Counted from the first letter of the stretch, positions 33,417 to 42,755 are shown. The stretch is DNA of 64,000 bases from an uncultured Lachnobacterium sp. (GCA_900546625.1 URDU01000003.1:83028-147027); one strand, 5' to 3'. Made by a program: numbers and translations. Notes: a model not told the origin generated them from the sequence alone.

Positions 33417-35795
33417 ATGATGGAAAATGAGATTAATAATAGTCACAAGAAGAAAACACAATTACATATTTCGGTCAGAAACCTGGTGGAGTTTATCTTC
33501 AGGGAGGGCGATATAGACAACCGGTCATCCAGAGCGATGAGTGCTGATGCCATGATGGAGGGCACGCGCATTCACAGGAAAATCCAGGGCAGCATGGGCA
33601 AGGAGTATCAGGCTGAGGTGCCGCTTTCACATGTTGTTGAGGGTGATTTGTATGAGCTGACTGTTGAGGGCAGGGCAGATGGTATCTTTACGGAGGATGG
33701 TAAGTGCTTTGTCGATGAGATTAAGGGAATGTACAGAAGGGTTGAGCTGTTTGAAAAGCCGGTTTTTGTGCATCGTGCACAGGCTATGTGCTATGCATAT
33801 ATTTTTGCTCTGCAAAATAATATGGAAATGATTGGCATACAGATGACCTACTGTAATCTGGAGACGGAGCAGACTAAGTATTTTCGTGAGGAATTTTCAT
33901 TTGAAGAGATAAAAAAATGGTTTGATGACCTGATGGAAGAGTACGGCAAATGGGCAACCTTTCAGTGCGAAATGAAAAATCAAAGGCAGGCTTCAATCAA
34001 AGAACTGGGGTTCCCGTTTGAGTACAGGCCGGGACAGAAAAAGCTTGTATCTGATGTCTACAGGACAATCATGAGACAGAAGCTTCTTTTTATGCAGGCT
34101 CCTACAGGTGTCGGAAAGACCATCTCTACTATTTTCCCGGCAGTGAAGGCGGTTGGTGAGGAGCTGGCAGACAGAATTTTTTATCTGACAGCGAAGACGA
34201 TTACCGCAACAGTCGCAAAGGAAACGTTTGCGCTGCTTGAAAAAAACGGTTATAGGGCAAAAACTATTCAGATTACGGCAAAGGAAAAGCTGTGTCTGTG
34301 TGATGAGATGGAGTGCAATCCGGTGAACTGCCCATATGCAAAGGGGCATTTTGACAGAGTAAATGATGCGGTTTTTGATCTGCTTTGCAGGTGTGAGATG
34401 ATTGAGCGCGATGATATTTTGTCTCAGGCGGATAGGTATACCGTTTGTCCATTTGAGCTTTGTCTTGATACGGCGAGCTGGTGTGATAATATCATCTGCG
34501 ATTACAACTATGTGTTTGACCCGAATGTTTATCTTAAGAGATTTTTTCAGGAGGGGATAAAGGGAGACTATATTTTTCTCATTGATGAGGCACACAATAT
34601 GGTCGAAAGAAGCAGACAGATGTACAGCGCACAGATATATAAGGAGGATTTCCTTACTGTGAAGCGTATCATGAAGGAGCACAGCCGCTCTATTGAGAAA
34701 GCGCTTGACCGGTGCAATAAGATACTGCTTGGGATGAAACGCGAATGTGAGAATTATACGGTATATGATACGCTTGGCAATATGGTATTTTCCTTTATGC
34801 GGCTTATGACTCTTCTGGATGAGTTTTTGCAGAAGGCTAATGAGTTTCCGGGGAAAAAGGATGTCATGGATTTTTATTTTGAGCTTCGCAATTTCCTAAA
34901 CATTTATGATCTGGTGGACGAGCACTACGTGATGTATTCAGAGCTTGAGGCTGATGGCAGATTTATGCTGAAGCTTTTTTGTGTGGATCCGTCGCTTAAT
35001 ATACAAAAGAGGCTGGATAAGGGAAAGTCGGCTGTGTTTTTCTCGGCGACCCTTCTGCCTGTAAACTATTACAAGAGCCTGTTAAGCACAAAAAAGGACA
35101 ACTATGCCATATATGCTGACAGCACGTTTGACAGTAAAAAGAGGCTGCTTGCGATGGCAACCGATGTGAGCACGAGGTACACGAGGCGCTCAAGGAGTGA
35201 GTATGAGCGGATTGCAGGGTATATTAATGCTGTTGTAATGCAAAAGACAGGAAACTATATGGTTTTCTTTCCGTCATATAAGATGATGAATGATGTTGCA
35301 GATATTTACTGCGAAAAATATGTAGACGAAACAGAGCTTATGCTGCAGAAAAGTAATATGTCAGAGGCTGAGAGGGAGGAATTTCTGGACAGGTTTAGTG
35401 AGGAATCTGACAAAGCACTTGTGGCCTTTGGCATCATGGGAGGCATATTCGGCGAGGGCATTGATTTGAAAAATGACAGGCTGATAGGTGCGATTGTAGT
35501 CGGAACAGGGCTTCCGCAGATTAGCAATGAGAGGACTATATTGAAGGATTATTACGATGCCGAAAATGGCAGCGGCTTTGACTATGCCTTCAGGTATCCG
35601 GGCATAAATAAAGTCCTCCAGGCGGCCGGAAGAGTAATCCGGACGACGGAGGACACAGGTGTCATTTTGCTATTGGATGAGAGATTCTGGCAGAGAGACT
35701 ATGATCTGCTCTATCCACGCGAGTGGAGTGACAGAAAGCCATGTAATATAGCAAATGTCGGAAAATTAGTTGCCGACTTCTGGGAGCAGATTTAA
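33417..35795 (+). CDS. XPD/DinG-type DNA helicase with N-terminal PD-(D/E)XK nuclease-like domain
   Basis: A 792-residue protein. Residues about 15-190 resemble a Cas4/RecB-type nuclease domain: GTRIHRKIQ, GRADGIF...CFVDEIKG (candidate Asp and E-x-K) and HRAQAMCYAYIFALQ. The superfamily 2 helicase part follows, with FEYRPGQKKLV, Walker A APTGVGKT, a cysteine group (KLCLCDEMECNPVNCPYAKG... and VCPFELC) fitting the XPD 4Fe-4S domain, the DEAH box FLIDEAHNM, and late motifs GGIFGEGIDL and QAAGRVIRT. A role in DNA repair is inferred from the families. Its 3' end overlaps the convergent LysR gene by 30 bases. Confidence 0.88.
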   Translation: MMENEINNSHKKKTQLHISVRNLVEFIFREGDIDNRSSRAMSADAMMEGTRIHRKIQGSMGKEYQAEVPLSHVVEGDLYELTVEGRADGIFTEDGKCFVDEIKGMYRRVELFEKPVFVHRAQAMCYAYIFALQNNMEMIGIQMTYCNLETEQTKYFREEFSFEEIKKWFDDLMEEYGKWATFQCEMKNQRQASIKELGFPFEYRPGQKKLVSDVYRTIMRQKLLFMQAPTGVGKTISTIFPAVKAVGEELADRIFYLTAKTITATVAKETFALLEKNGYRAKTIQITAKEKLCLCDEMECNPVNCPYAKGHFDRVNDAVFDLLCRCEMIERDDILSQADRYTVCPFELCLDTASWCDNIICDYNYVFDPNVYLKRFFQEGIKGDYIFLIDEAHNMVERSRQMYSAQIYKEDFLTVKRIMKEHSRSIEKALDRCNKILLGMKRECENYTVYDTLGNMVFSFMRLMTLLDEFLQKANEFPGKKDVMDFYFELRNFLNIYDLVDEHYVMYSELEADGRFMLKLFCVDPSLNIQKRLDKGKSAVFFSATLLPVNYYKSLLSTKKDNYAIYADSTFDSKKRLLAMATDVSTRYTRRSRSEYERIAGYINAVVMQKTGNYMVFFPSYKMMNDVADIYCEKYVDETELMLQKSNMSEAEREEFLDRFSEESDKALVAFGIMGGIFGEGIDLKNDRLIGAIVVGTGLPQISNERTILKDYYDAENGSGFDYAFRYPGINKVLQAAGRVIRTTEDTGVILLLDERFWQRDYDLLYPREWSDRKPCNIANVGKLVADFWEQI

Positions 35796-36656
35796 AAACT
35801 CCTCAGTGGATGCTGACACGGGCATTGTGGTGTTTACGGACACAACAATCTGGCGTGGCGGCATCTTTTCTTTTGTTTTCAGCACAAAGAGCTCCTTATT
35901 TTCATGATTGATGCAGTAGTCAGGCACAAATGCGATACCCAGTCCGATTTTGGCAAGGTCTATGAGCAGATCGTTACTGCTTAGCTCAATCTCAGGAATC
36001 AGGTCAAGCTGGTGCTGTAAAAACAGATTGTGCAGGAATTCGCTTGTGGTGCTGTTTCGGTCGAGCATCATGATAGGGTACTTATTGAGCTCAGAGAAAG
36101 CTATCTCCTGCTTGCGCAGCTTGAAATAATTGGGATTTGCCACAAAAACATCGGAAAAGTTGCATATGGTTTTCTGTCTGTATGAGTGATTGAGGTGCGA
36201 GTTTGGAAAATTCGTGACAATCAGGTCAACCTTCCTTTGCTCCAAAAGCTCCACACACTGGATGGAGGTGGCATTTGTGACCTTGATAGGCACATTTGGG
36301 AACCTCTGATGGAACTGTTTTAGGTAAGGAACCAGCAGATAACGGCATATGGTATCGCTTGCGCCGATGTGAAGCTGGCCAAGTCCAAGTGTGCCGGAGT
36401 CTAAAAGCTGGCTTTCACCGCGGGCAATGAGATTCATGGCAGGCTCGATGTGCTTTAAAAGCAGTGCACCGGCTGCGGTCAGCTGTACTTTTTTAGTGCT
36501 TCTGATGAAAAGAGTCTGTCCAAGCTTTTTTTCGAGAGTCTTAATAGACTGGCTTACCGCGGACTGTGAAATAAACAGCTTCTTGCTGGCTTCAGAGAAG
36601 CTTAGGGATGTTGCCACGTAGTAAAAGACTTTGTAAAGCTCATAATTTATATCCAT
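35766..36656 (-). CDS. LysR family transcriptional regulator
   Basis: A 296-residue LysR regulator with a classic helix-turn-helix (YELYKVFYYVATSLSFSEASKKLFISQSAVSQSIKTLEKKLGQTLFIRSTKKVQLTAAG). The effector domain (LGQLHIGASDTICRYLLVPYLKQFHQRFPNVPI) resembles the CysB/CbbR type. I chose the ATG at 36656 because GGAGG precedes it. A longer frame starting at 36704 lacks a site. It is divergent from purL and tail-overlaps the helicase gene. The target is not evident. Confidence 0.92.
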   Translation of the reverse strand: MDINYELYKVFYYVATSLSFSEASKKLFISQSAVSQSIKTLEKKLGQTLFIRSTKKVQLTAAGALLLKHIEPAMNLIARGESQLLDSGTLGLGQLHIGASDTICRYLLVPYLKQFHQRFPNVPIKVTNATSIQCVELLEQRKVDLIVTNFPNSHLNHSYRQKTICNFSDVFVANPNYFKLRKQEIAFSELNKYPIMMLDRNSTTSEFLHNLFLQHQLDLIPEIELSSNDLLIDLAKIGLGIAFVPDYCINHENKELFVLKTKEKMPPRQIVVSVNTTMPVSASTEEFLNLLPEVGN

Positions 36657-36826
36657 TTCGTTATCCTCCGTATAAATATGATTATTTGCATCTGTTTTTA
36701 TCATTGCTGTTTAAGCTATGGTGTGAATGGCAATATATTTTCTGACTACTATTATATAAGAAAACTATAATTAACGCAACTTATAAAACAAATTAAATAT
36801 ATTAATTATACTTATCATAACTAAAG

Positions 36827-36835
36827 TGTTATACT
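36827..36835 (+). promoter_or_regulatory. Extended -10 promoter of purL
   Basis: TGT followed by TATACT (36830-36835). There is no good -35 box, so an activator or the extended -10 may compensate. The start would be near 36842. Confidence 0.5.
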
Positions 36836-36841
36836 ACAACC

Positions 36842-36922
36842 ATAGTTTAAAAGTCCGATTGTGCAAAAAGCCGGACGGTAACGAATAATGGGTTACATAC
36901 TCTCGAATTGAAAGGAGAACAT
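36842..36922 (+). promoter_or_regulatory. purL leader with two tandem hairpins
   Basis: GTCCG (36853-36857) pairs with CGGAC (36872-36876), and GTAAC (36878-36882) pairs with GTTAC (36892-36896), just before the ribosome site. It does not match the purine or PRPP riboswitch cores I know. Function unassigned. Confidence 0.4.
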
Positions 36923-39900
36923 ATGAGTAACGTACGTCGTGTATATGTAGAGAAAAAACCTGACTTTGCGGTAAAGGCAAAGGAATTAAAGCATGAAATC
37001 AAGCATTATCTGGGAATCACAACTGTGGAAGCAGTTCGTGTATTAATCAGATATGATGTGGAAAATATATCAGAGGAGACATACAAGAAAGCCTTGTATA
37101 CAGTTTTCTCAGAGCCACCTGTAGATGATATCTACGAGGAGACATTTGACTATGGTGATGCAAAAGTATTTACAGTAGAGTTTTTACCGGGACAGTTCGA
37201 CCAGAGAGCTGACTCTGCTGAGCAGTGTGTGAAGCTTCTCAATGAGAATGAGGAGCCAATCATCAGAAGTGCTATCACATATGTGATTGAGGGAAATATC
37301 ACAGATGAGCAGTTTGCAGCTATTAAGAAGCACTGCATCAACCCTGTTGATTCGCGTGCTATCGGCATGGAAAAGCCTGATACACTTGTGCAGGAGTTTG
37401 AGGATCCTGCTGATGTCATCATATTTGATGGTTTCAAGGATATGGCAGAGGACAAGCTGAATGAGCTTTATTCATCATTGAACCTTGCCATGACATTTAA
37501 GGATTTCCTTCATATCCAGAACTATTTTAGGAATGAGGAAAAGCGTGATCCTTCAATGACAGAAATCCGTGTGCTCGATACATACTGGTCAGATCACTGC
37601 CGTCATACTACATTCTCTACAGAGCTTAAGAATGTCAAGTTTGACGATGGATTCTACCGCACACCGATTGAAAATACCTACAAGGATTATCTCAATACAT
37701 TTTCAAATATCTACAAGGACAGAAATGACAAATTTGTCTGCCTGATGGATCTTGCACTGCTTGCCATGAAGAGATTAAAGGCAGAGGGCAAGCTTGATGA
37801 TCAGGAGGAGTCTGATGAGATCAACGCATGCTCTATCGTGGTACCTGTTGAGGTGGATGGAAAGACAGAGGAGTGGCTTGTGAACTTCAAGAACGAGACA
37901 CACAACCATCCTACAGAGATCGAGCCTTTCGGTGGCGCTGCCACATGTCTTGGCGGAGCAATCCGTGATCCTCTTTCAGGACGTACATATGTATATCAGG
38001 CAATGCGTGTAACAGGTGCAGCAGATCCTACAGTACCGGTTTCACAGACAATTGAAGGAAAGCTTCCACAGAAGAAGCTTGTCAGAGAGGCAGCTCACGG
38101 CTACAGCTCATACGGAAACCAGATCGGACTTGCAACAGGCTATGTCAAGGAGGTTTACCATCCAAATTACGTTGCAAAGCGTATGGAGATCGGTGCGGTT
38201 ATGGGTGCGGCTCCAAGACGTGCTGTCCAGAGACTTACATCTGATCCGGGAGATAAGATTATTCTTCTCGGAGGACGCACAGGACGTGACGGAATCGGTG
38301 GTGCTACAGGTTCATCAAAGGCACACAATACAAAGTCTACATCAGTCTGCGGAGCTGAGGTACAAAAGGGTAATGCACCTACAGAGAGAAAGCTCCAGAG
38401 ACTTTTCAGAAGAGAAGAGGTCAGCCATATCATCAAGAAATGTAACGATTTCGGTGCCGGCGGAGTTTCGGTTGCTATCGGAGAGCTTGCTGACGGACTT
38501 CGCATAGAGCTCGACAAGGTGCCAAAGAAATACGCAGGTCTTGACGGAACAGAGATTGCTATCTCAGAGTCACAGGAGCGTATGGCAGTTGTAGTTGCAC
38601 CTTCCGATGTTGAGCAGTTCCTTGCATATGCAAAGGAGGAAAATCTCGAGGCAACAGAGGTTGCGGTAGTTACAGAGGATAAAAGACTTGTGCTTGAGTG
38701 GAGAGGCAAAGAGGTAGTAAATATCTCTCGTGCATTCCTTGATACAAACGGAGCTCATCAGGAGACAGACGTTGAGGTTGAGATGCCTTGTGAGAGCGAC
38801 AACTATCTGGACAAAATCAGCACACCTGCTGTCGCAAAGATGGTTGAGGCAGGAGATATGAAGGGAGCCTGGGAAGCAGAGCTTGATGACCTTAACGTAT
38901 GCTCACAGAAGGGCCTTGTTGAGATGTTCGACGGCTCTATCGGAGCAGGCAGTGTTTATATGCCATATGGTGGACGTTACCAGCTCACAGAGACACAGTC
39001 CATGGTTGCAAAGCTTCCTGTATTAAAGGGCAAATGCGATACAGTCACAATGATGGCTTACGGCTTCGACCCATATCTTTCATCATGGAGCCCATACCAC
39101 GGATCTATATATGCAGTGCTTGAGTCTATCTCAAGAATCGTTGCAGCAGGCGGAGATTACAGCAAAATCCGTATGACATATCAGGAGTACTTCCGCAGAA
39201 TGAACGAGGATCCAAAGCGTTGGAGCCAGCCGTTTGCAGCACTCCTCGGAGCATATGATGCACAGATTGGCTTCGGACTTCCTTCAATCGGTGGAAAGGA
39301 TTCTATGTCAGGTACCTTCAATGACATTGATGTACCGCCAACACTCGTATCATTTGCAGTGGATGTGGCAAAGGAAAAGGATATTATCACACCTGAGCTT
39401 AAGAAGGAAGGCAACCAGCTTGTTCTCTTTACAATAGATAAGGATGAGTTTGATCTTCCAAAATACGATCAGGTCATGACACTTTATACAGCAATCAGAA
39501 ATCTTATCCAGGCTGGCGCAATTGTTTCAGCATATGCACTTGACGGAAAAGGACTCGCAGCAGCAGTATCCAAGATGGCATTTGGTAACAAGCTTGGTGT
39601 AACAATCGAGGATGAGGTGACAAGCGATACACTCTTTGCACCTGGCTTTGGTAATATCGTAGCAGAGGTTCCTGTTGATGCACTTTCAAAGGTCAGAGAG
39701 GTTATTGATGCAGCAGGTATTTCAGATGCAGCCTCTGTAGTCGGATATGTAAACGACAAGCAGACTATCGAGTGTGACGATATGGTGCTTCCTGTTGAGG
39801 ATGCTGTCAAGGTATGGACAGCCAAGCTTGAGGGTGTTTTCCATACAAAGGCAACAGACGATACAAGCAAGGTAAATAGCGGTCTTTACGATGCAAAGAA

Positions 39901-40726
39901 TATCTATGTATGCAAGAATAAAGTGGCTAAGCCTACAGTATTTATTCCGGTATTCCCTGGAACAAACTGTGAGTACGATAGTGCTAAGGCATTTGAAAGA
40001 GCCGGTGCTGACACAATCGTCAAGGTATTTAAAAACCTCACAGCAGAGGATATCCGTGATTCGGTTGATGAGTTTGTAAAGGCAATCGACAAATCGCAGA
40101 TTATCATGTTCCCTGGCGGATTCTCAGCAGGAGATGAGCCGGAGGGTTCAGCTAAGTTCTTTGCAACAGCATTCAGAAATGCAAAGATGACAGAGGCTGT
40201 TGAAAAGCTCATCAATGAGCGTGACGGACTTGCACTTGGTATCTGTAACGGTTTCCAGGCACTTATCAAGCTTGGACTTGTACCATATGGAGAGATCAGA
40301 CAGCAGGATGCACAGTCACCTACACTCACATACAATACAATCAACCGCCATATCTCAAAGATGGTTTATACAAAGGTTGTTTCAAACAAGAGCCCATGGC
40401 TTGCACAGGCAAAGCTTGGTCAGACCTACTGCAACCCGGCATCACACGGCGAGGGACGTTTCGTAGCACCAAAGGAGTGGCTTGATAAGCTCTTTGCAAA
40501 CGGACAGGTTGCCACACAGTATGTTGATCTGGACGGAAATGTATCAATGGATGAGGAGTGGAATGTAAACGGCTCATACATGTCTATCGAGGGTATTACA
40601 TCTCCTGACGGAAGAATCCTCGGCAAGATGGCTCACTCAGAGCGCCGCGGCGAGTCTGTAGCAATCAATATCTATGGTGAGCAGGATATGAAGATATTCG
40701 AGAGCGGAGTGAAGTACTTTAAATAA
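36923..40726 (+). CDS. purL: Phosphoribosylformylglycinamidine synthase, single-chain
   Basis: A 1267-residue large-type enzyme of purine synthesis that converts FGAR, glutamine and ATP to FGAM. An N-terminal PurS-like domain is followed by two AIRS-type halves (SDHCRHTTFSTEL, NETHNHPTEIEPFGGAATCLGG, GGRTGRDGIGGATGSS, FGAGGVSVAIGEL, GLPSIGGKDSMSGTF) and a C-terminal glutaminase (FPGTNCEYDSAKAFERAGA, FPGGFSAGDEP, LGICNGFQALIKLGL with the nucleophilic Cys, HGEGRF). Bacilli split this into PurS, PurQ and PurL. The ATG at 36923 follows AAAGGAG. Confidence 0.97.
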   Translation: MSNVRRVYVEKKPDFAVKAKELKHEIKHYLGITTVEAVRVLIRYDVENISEETYKKALYTVFSEPPVDDIYEETFDYGDAKVFTVEFLPGQFDQRADSAEQCVKLLNENEEPIIRSAITYVIEGNITDEQFAAIKKHCINPVDSRAIGMEKPDTLVQEFEDPADVIIFDGFKDMAEDKLNELYSSLNLAMTFKDFLHIQNYFRNEEKRDPSMTEIRVLDTYWSDHCRHTTFSTELKNVKFDDGFYRTPIENTYKDYLNTFSNIYKDRNDKFVCLMDLALLAMKRLKAEGKLDDQEESDEINACSIVVPVEVDGKTEEWLVNFKNETHNHPTEIEPFGGAATCLGGAIRDPLSGRTYVYQAMRVTGAADPTVPVSQTIEGKLPQKKLVREAAHGYSSYGNQIGLATGYVKEVYHPNYVAKRMEIGAVMGAAPRRAVQRLTSDPGDKIILLGGRTGRDGIGGATGSSKAHNTKSTSVCGAEVQKGNAPTERKLQRLFRREEVSHIIKKCNDFGAGGVSVAIGELADGLRIELDKVPKKYAGLDGTEIAISESQERMAVVVAPSDVEQFLAYAKEENLEATEVAVVTEDKRLVLEWRGKEVVNISRAFLDTNGAHQETDVEVEMPCESDNYLDKISTPAVAKMVEAGDMKGAWEAELDDLNVCSQKGLVEMFDGSIGAGSVYMPYGGRYQLTETQSMVAKLPVLKGKCDTVTMMAYGFDPYLSSWSPYHGSIYAVLESISRIVAAGGDYSKIRMTYQEYFRRMNEDPKRWSQPFAALLGAYDAQIGFGLPSIGGKDSMSGTFNDIDVPPTLVSFAVDVAKEKDIITPELKKEGNQLVLFTIDKDEFDLPKYDQVMTLYTAIRNLIQAGAIVSAYALDGKGLAAAVSKMAFGNKLGVTIEDEVTSDTLFAPGFGNIVAEVPVDALSKVREVIDAAGISDAASVVGYVNDKQTIECDDMVLPVEDAVKVWTAKLEGVFHTKATDDTSKVNSGLYDAKNIYVCKNKVAKPTVFIPVFPGTNCEYDSAKAFERAGADTIVKVFKNLTAEDIRDSVDEFVKAIDKSQIIMFPGGFSAGDEPEGSAKFFATAFRNAKMTEAVEKLINERDGLALGICNGFQALIKLGLVPYGEIRQQDAQSPTLTYNTINRHISKMVYTKVVSNKSPWLAQAKLGQTYCNPASHGEGRFVAPKEWLDKLFANGQVATQYVDLDGNVSMDEEWNVNGSYMSIEGITSPDGRILGKMAHSERRGESVAINIYGEQDMKIFESGVKYFK

Positions 40727-40730
40727 TTCA

Positions 40731-40744
40731 TAACTGAATAGTTA
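40731..40744 (+). repeat. Short inverted repeat of the TAACT/AGTTA type
   Basis: TAACTGAATAGTTA follows the purL stop: a 5-bp stem with a GAAT loop. The right part equals the GAATAGTTA arm of the hairpin before purF, so it may be a reduced copy of the same element. Confidence 0.4.
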
Positions 40745-40793
40745 CAATAATTCATATATTGATTAGATTATTATTTTTATAATATAATCAATT

Positions 40794-40842
40794 AAGCCCC
40801 CATGGAGGTCACGGATAGTGGCTTTCATGGGGCTTTTATTTT
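40794..40842 (+). terminator. Terminator after purL
   Basis: AAGCCCCCATG (40794-40804) pairs with CATGGGGCTT (40826-40835), with one extra C, followed by TTATTTT. Confidence 0.85.
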
Positions 40843-40921
40843 GGGGTTAGCGCTTTCTGACGAATTATGAGGTACTGCATATTTCTGTGTTGAATGGTTA
40901 AAATTAAACAACCTTGTTTAC

Positions 40922-40950
40922 TTGATATTTGATAGTCACAGTGGTAAAAT
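40922..40950 (+). promoter_or_regulatory. pncB promoter
   Basis: TTGATA (40922-40927), 17-base spacer and TAAAAT (40945-40950), with a TGG extended -10. Confidence 0.75.
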
Positions 40951-41011
40951 CAAGACTAAAATTACCGGTAGTAAACGGTTTGGAAGAAAAAGAAAAGAGG
41001 AAGTAAAACAA

Positions 41012-42223
41012 ATGAGATTGCCACAAATAATAAACAGCCTCCTTGAGACTGACATGTATAAATTCAGCATGGGACAGACGATTTTTCATCAGTTCACAAG
41101 CTACAAAACAACATGGACCTTCAAGTGCCGGAATAAAGACGTGCATTTTACAGGTGAGATGGTCGAGGAGATAAAGGAGCAGGTGCAGGCCTTCTGTCAG
41201 CTTCGTTTTACTGAGGAGGAGCTTGAATATCTTGATAACATAACCTGGATAAAGGGCACATATGTTGATTTTTTAAGACTCTGGCAGCCGAGATATGAGG
41301 AGTTTACTATCACAACAGATGCACCGTGCGGACTGGCAATAGATGCAGCAGGCACGTGGCTCAACACTTCGATGTACGAGATTCCGGTGCTTGCTATTGT
41401 AAATGAAGTGTACTTCCGCATGGCATATGATTATGATGTGCTTCTTAAGCAGTTTAAGCGCAGGCTTGATGAAAAGGTGCGTTTACTCGAGGAGGATACC
41501 TACAGACTTAGCGATTTCAGTGAATTTGGACTAAGGCGCCGTCTGTCTGCCGAAGCACAGGAGATGGCTATAAAGGCACTCGCAGAGGTTGAGCTGCCGG
41601 AGGATTCACACTTTATAGGTACTTCAAATGTGTACCTGGCAAAGAAATTTAATTTAAAGCCGGTAGGAACCATGGCACATGAGTGGATTATGTGTACCGG
41701 ACAGGGCAATCATAAGCATAATCCGGCATATTCAAACTGGTACGCACTCGATGCATGGGTCAAGGAGTATGGTATATTAAACGGTATTGCACTTACTGAC
41801 ACCATAACAACAGACTGCTTTCTGCGTGATTTTCAGCTTACTTACGCGACGCTTTTCTCGGGAGTGCGCCATGACAGCGGAGATCCGTACGAGTGGGGAG
41901 ACAAGATGATAGCCCACTACAACAGTCTTGGAATCGATCCAAGGACAAAGACACTTTTGTTCAGCGACAGCCTCGACTTTGAGCGTGCGACGGCATTGTA
42001 TGATTATTTCAAGGATAAGGCAAAGGTTGCATTCGGTATCGGAACCTTTATCAGCAACGATACTGATGAGGATGCGCTCAATATAGTTATGAAGACAACC
42101 AAGTGCAACGGCATGGATGTGGCAAAGATTTCCGACGTGGCAGGCAAGGGCATGTGCAAGAATCCGGATTATGTCGATTACCTGAACAGGTGTATTGATT
42201 ACAGAATGAAGAATGATAAATGA
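41012..42223 (+). CDS. pncB: Nicotinate phosphoribosyltransferase
   Basis: A 403-residue enzyme that joins nicotinate to PRPP with ATP, the NAD salvage entry (Preiss-Handler) step. Motifs are LLETDMYKFSMGQ, the FGLRRR segment, GTSNVYLAKKF...PVGTMAHEWIM (histidine region) and LFSGVRHDSGDPYEWGDK. I chose the ATG at 41012 after GAGGAAG. The frame extends 30 codons upstream, but those lie over the promoter. It is monocistronic with promoter and terminator. Confidence 0.95.
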   Translation: MRLPQIINSLLETDMYKFSMGQTIFHQFTSYKTTWTFKCRNKDVHFTGEMVEEIKEQVQAFCQLRFTEEELEYLDNITWIKGTYVDFLRLWQPRYEEFTITTDAPCGLAIDAAGTWLNTSMYEIPVLAIVNEVYFRMAYDYDVLLKQFKRRLDEKVRLLEEDTYRLSDFSEFGLRRRLSAEAQEMAIKALAEVELPEDSHFIGTSNVYLAKKFNLKPVGTMAHEWIMCTGQGNHKHNPAYSNWYALDAWVKEYGILNGIALTDTITTDCFLRDFQLTYATLFSGVRHDSGDPYEWGDKMIAHYNSLGIDPRTKTLLFSDSLDFERATALYDYFKDKAKVAFGIGTFISNDTDEDALNIVMKTTKCNGMDVAKISDVAGKGMCKNPDYVDYLNRCIDYRMKNDK

Positions 42224-42237
42224 TAAATTACGACATG

Positions 42238-42264
42238 AGGGGCAAAGATATTTTGCCCCTTTAA
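42238..42264 (+). terminator. Terminator after pncB
   Basis: AGGGGCAAA pairs with TTTGCCCCT around GATAT, followed by TTAAT. Confidence 0.8.
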
Positions 42265-42360
42265 TCATGCGATTGAATTGTGAGAAATGTGTAAACAATA
42301 CAAAAAGTATATAAAATATCAGACAATTTAAAATAAAAGTAAAAATTATCAAAAAATATA

Positions 42361-42389
42361 TTGACAAATGGGTAAAATTGGTGTAATCT
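42361..42389 (+). promoter_or_regulatory. Promoter of the stand-alone RNA unit
   Basis: TTGACA (42361-42366), 17-base spacer and TAATCT (42384-42389). No long reading frame follows, only the structured region up to a terminator. Confidence 0.75.
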
Positions 42390-42395
42390 TAAATC

Positions 42396-42755
42396 AACAA
42401 AAAGAGATACGAAAGGAACAAAAAATAAAACATAGGAGGTACAGTCCAATGGGGATTACATAATTTAAGTCAAAGTACTATAAGGATGATTGAACGGAAT
42501 ATTTAAATCTGTAGGGCGAGCCGAAGAGCAGTAATCGCACAGATATATTAGCAAATAAATAATATCGTTGAAAAAGTTCTTGTAGATTAAAAGTGAAAGA
42601 TAGAATCTCTCATAAGAGTTTACATAGATGATGTAAAACGTAAAAAATTCATATAGCGAAAGCGGAACTTGGAGGTTATACAGTGAAGCTTACGGAACCA
42701 ATGCTTTAGGAGCCACTTGATGTAAAATGTAGATCAGGTGGCTCCTATATTTTTC
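42396..42755 (+). ncRNA. Structured non-coding RNA of unknown family, about 360 nt
   Basis: A promoter at 42361-42389 and a strong terminator at 42708-42755 bound a unit with no substantial reading frame. It holds ATCTGT (42507-42512) with ACAGAT (42539-42544) extended by GCGA/TCGC, CTCT-CATA-AGAG (42607-42618), TTTACAT-AGATG-ATGTAAA (42619-42637), a GCGAAAGC mini-hairpin (42656-42663), and a possible long-range pairing GATTAC (42454-42459) with GTAATC (42531-42536). A Shine-Dalgarno plus four-codon frame lies at 42434-42463. It lacks the conserved RNase P RNA cores and is not 6S-like. I cannot name its family. Confidence 0.65.
42708..42755 (+). terminator. Terminator of the stand-alone RNA
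   Basis: A 14-bp stem, AGGAGCCACTTGAT (42708-42721) with ATCAGGTGGCTCCT (42733-42746), has one G-U pair and is followed by ATATTTTTC. Confidence 0.92.

Noticed and set aside
38167..38709. A 180-codon minus-strand frame inside purL
   Set aside because: It is the complement of conserved PurL motifs with no independent support.
42396..42755. RNase P RNA for the stand-alone RNA
   Set aside because: Length fits and AGGTACAGTCC loosely recalls the P4 strand, but the ACAGAA...GGCTTA 3' core and the other conserved regions are absent.
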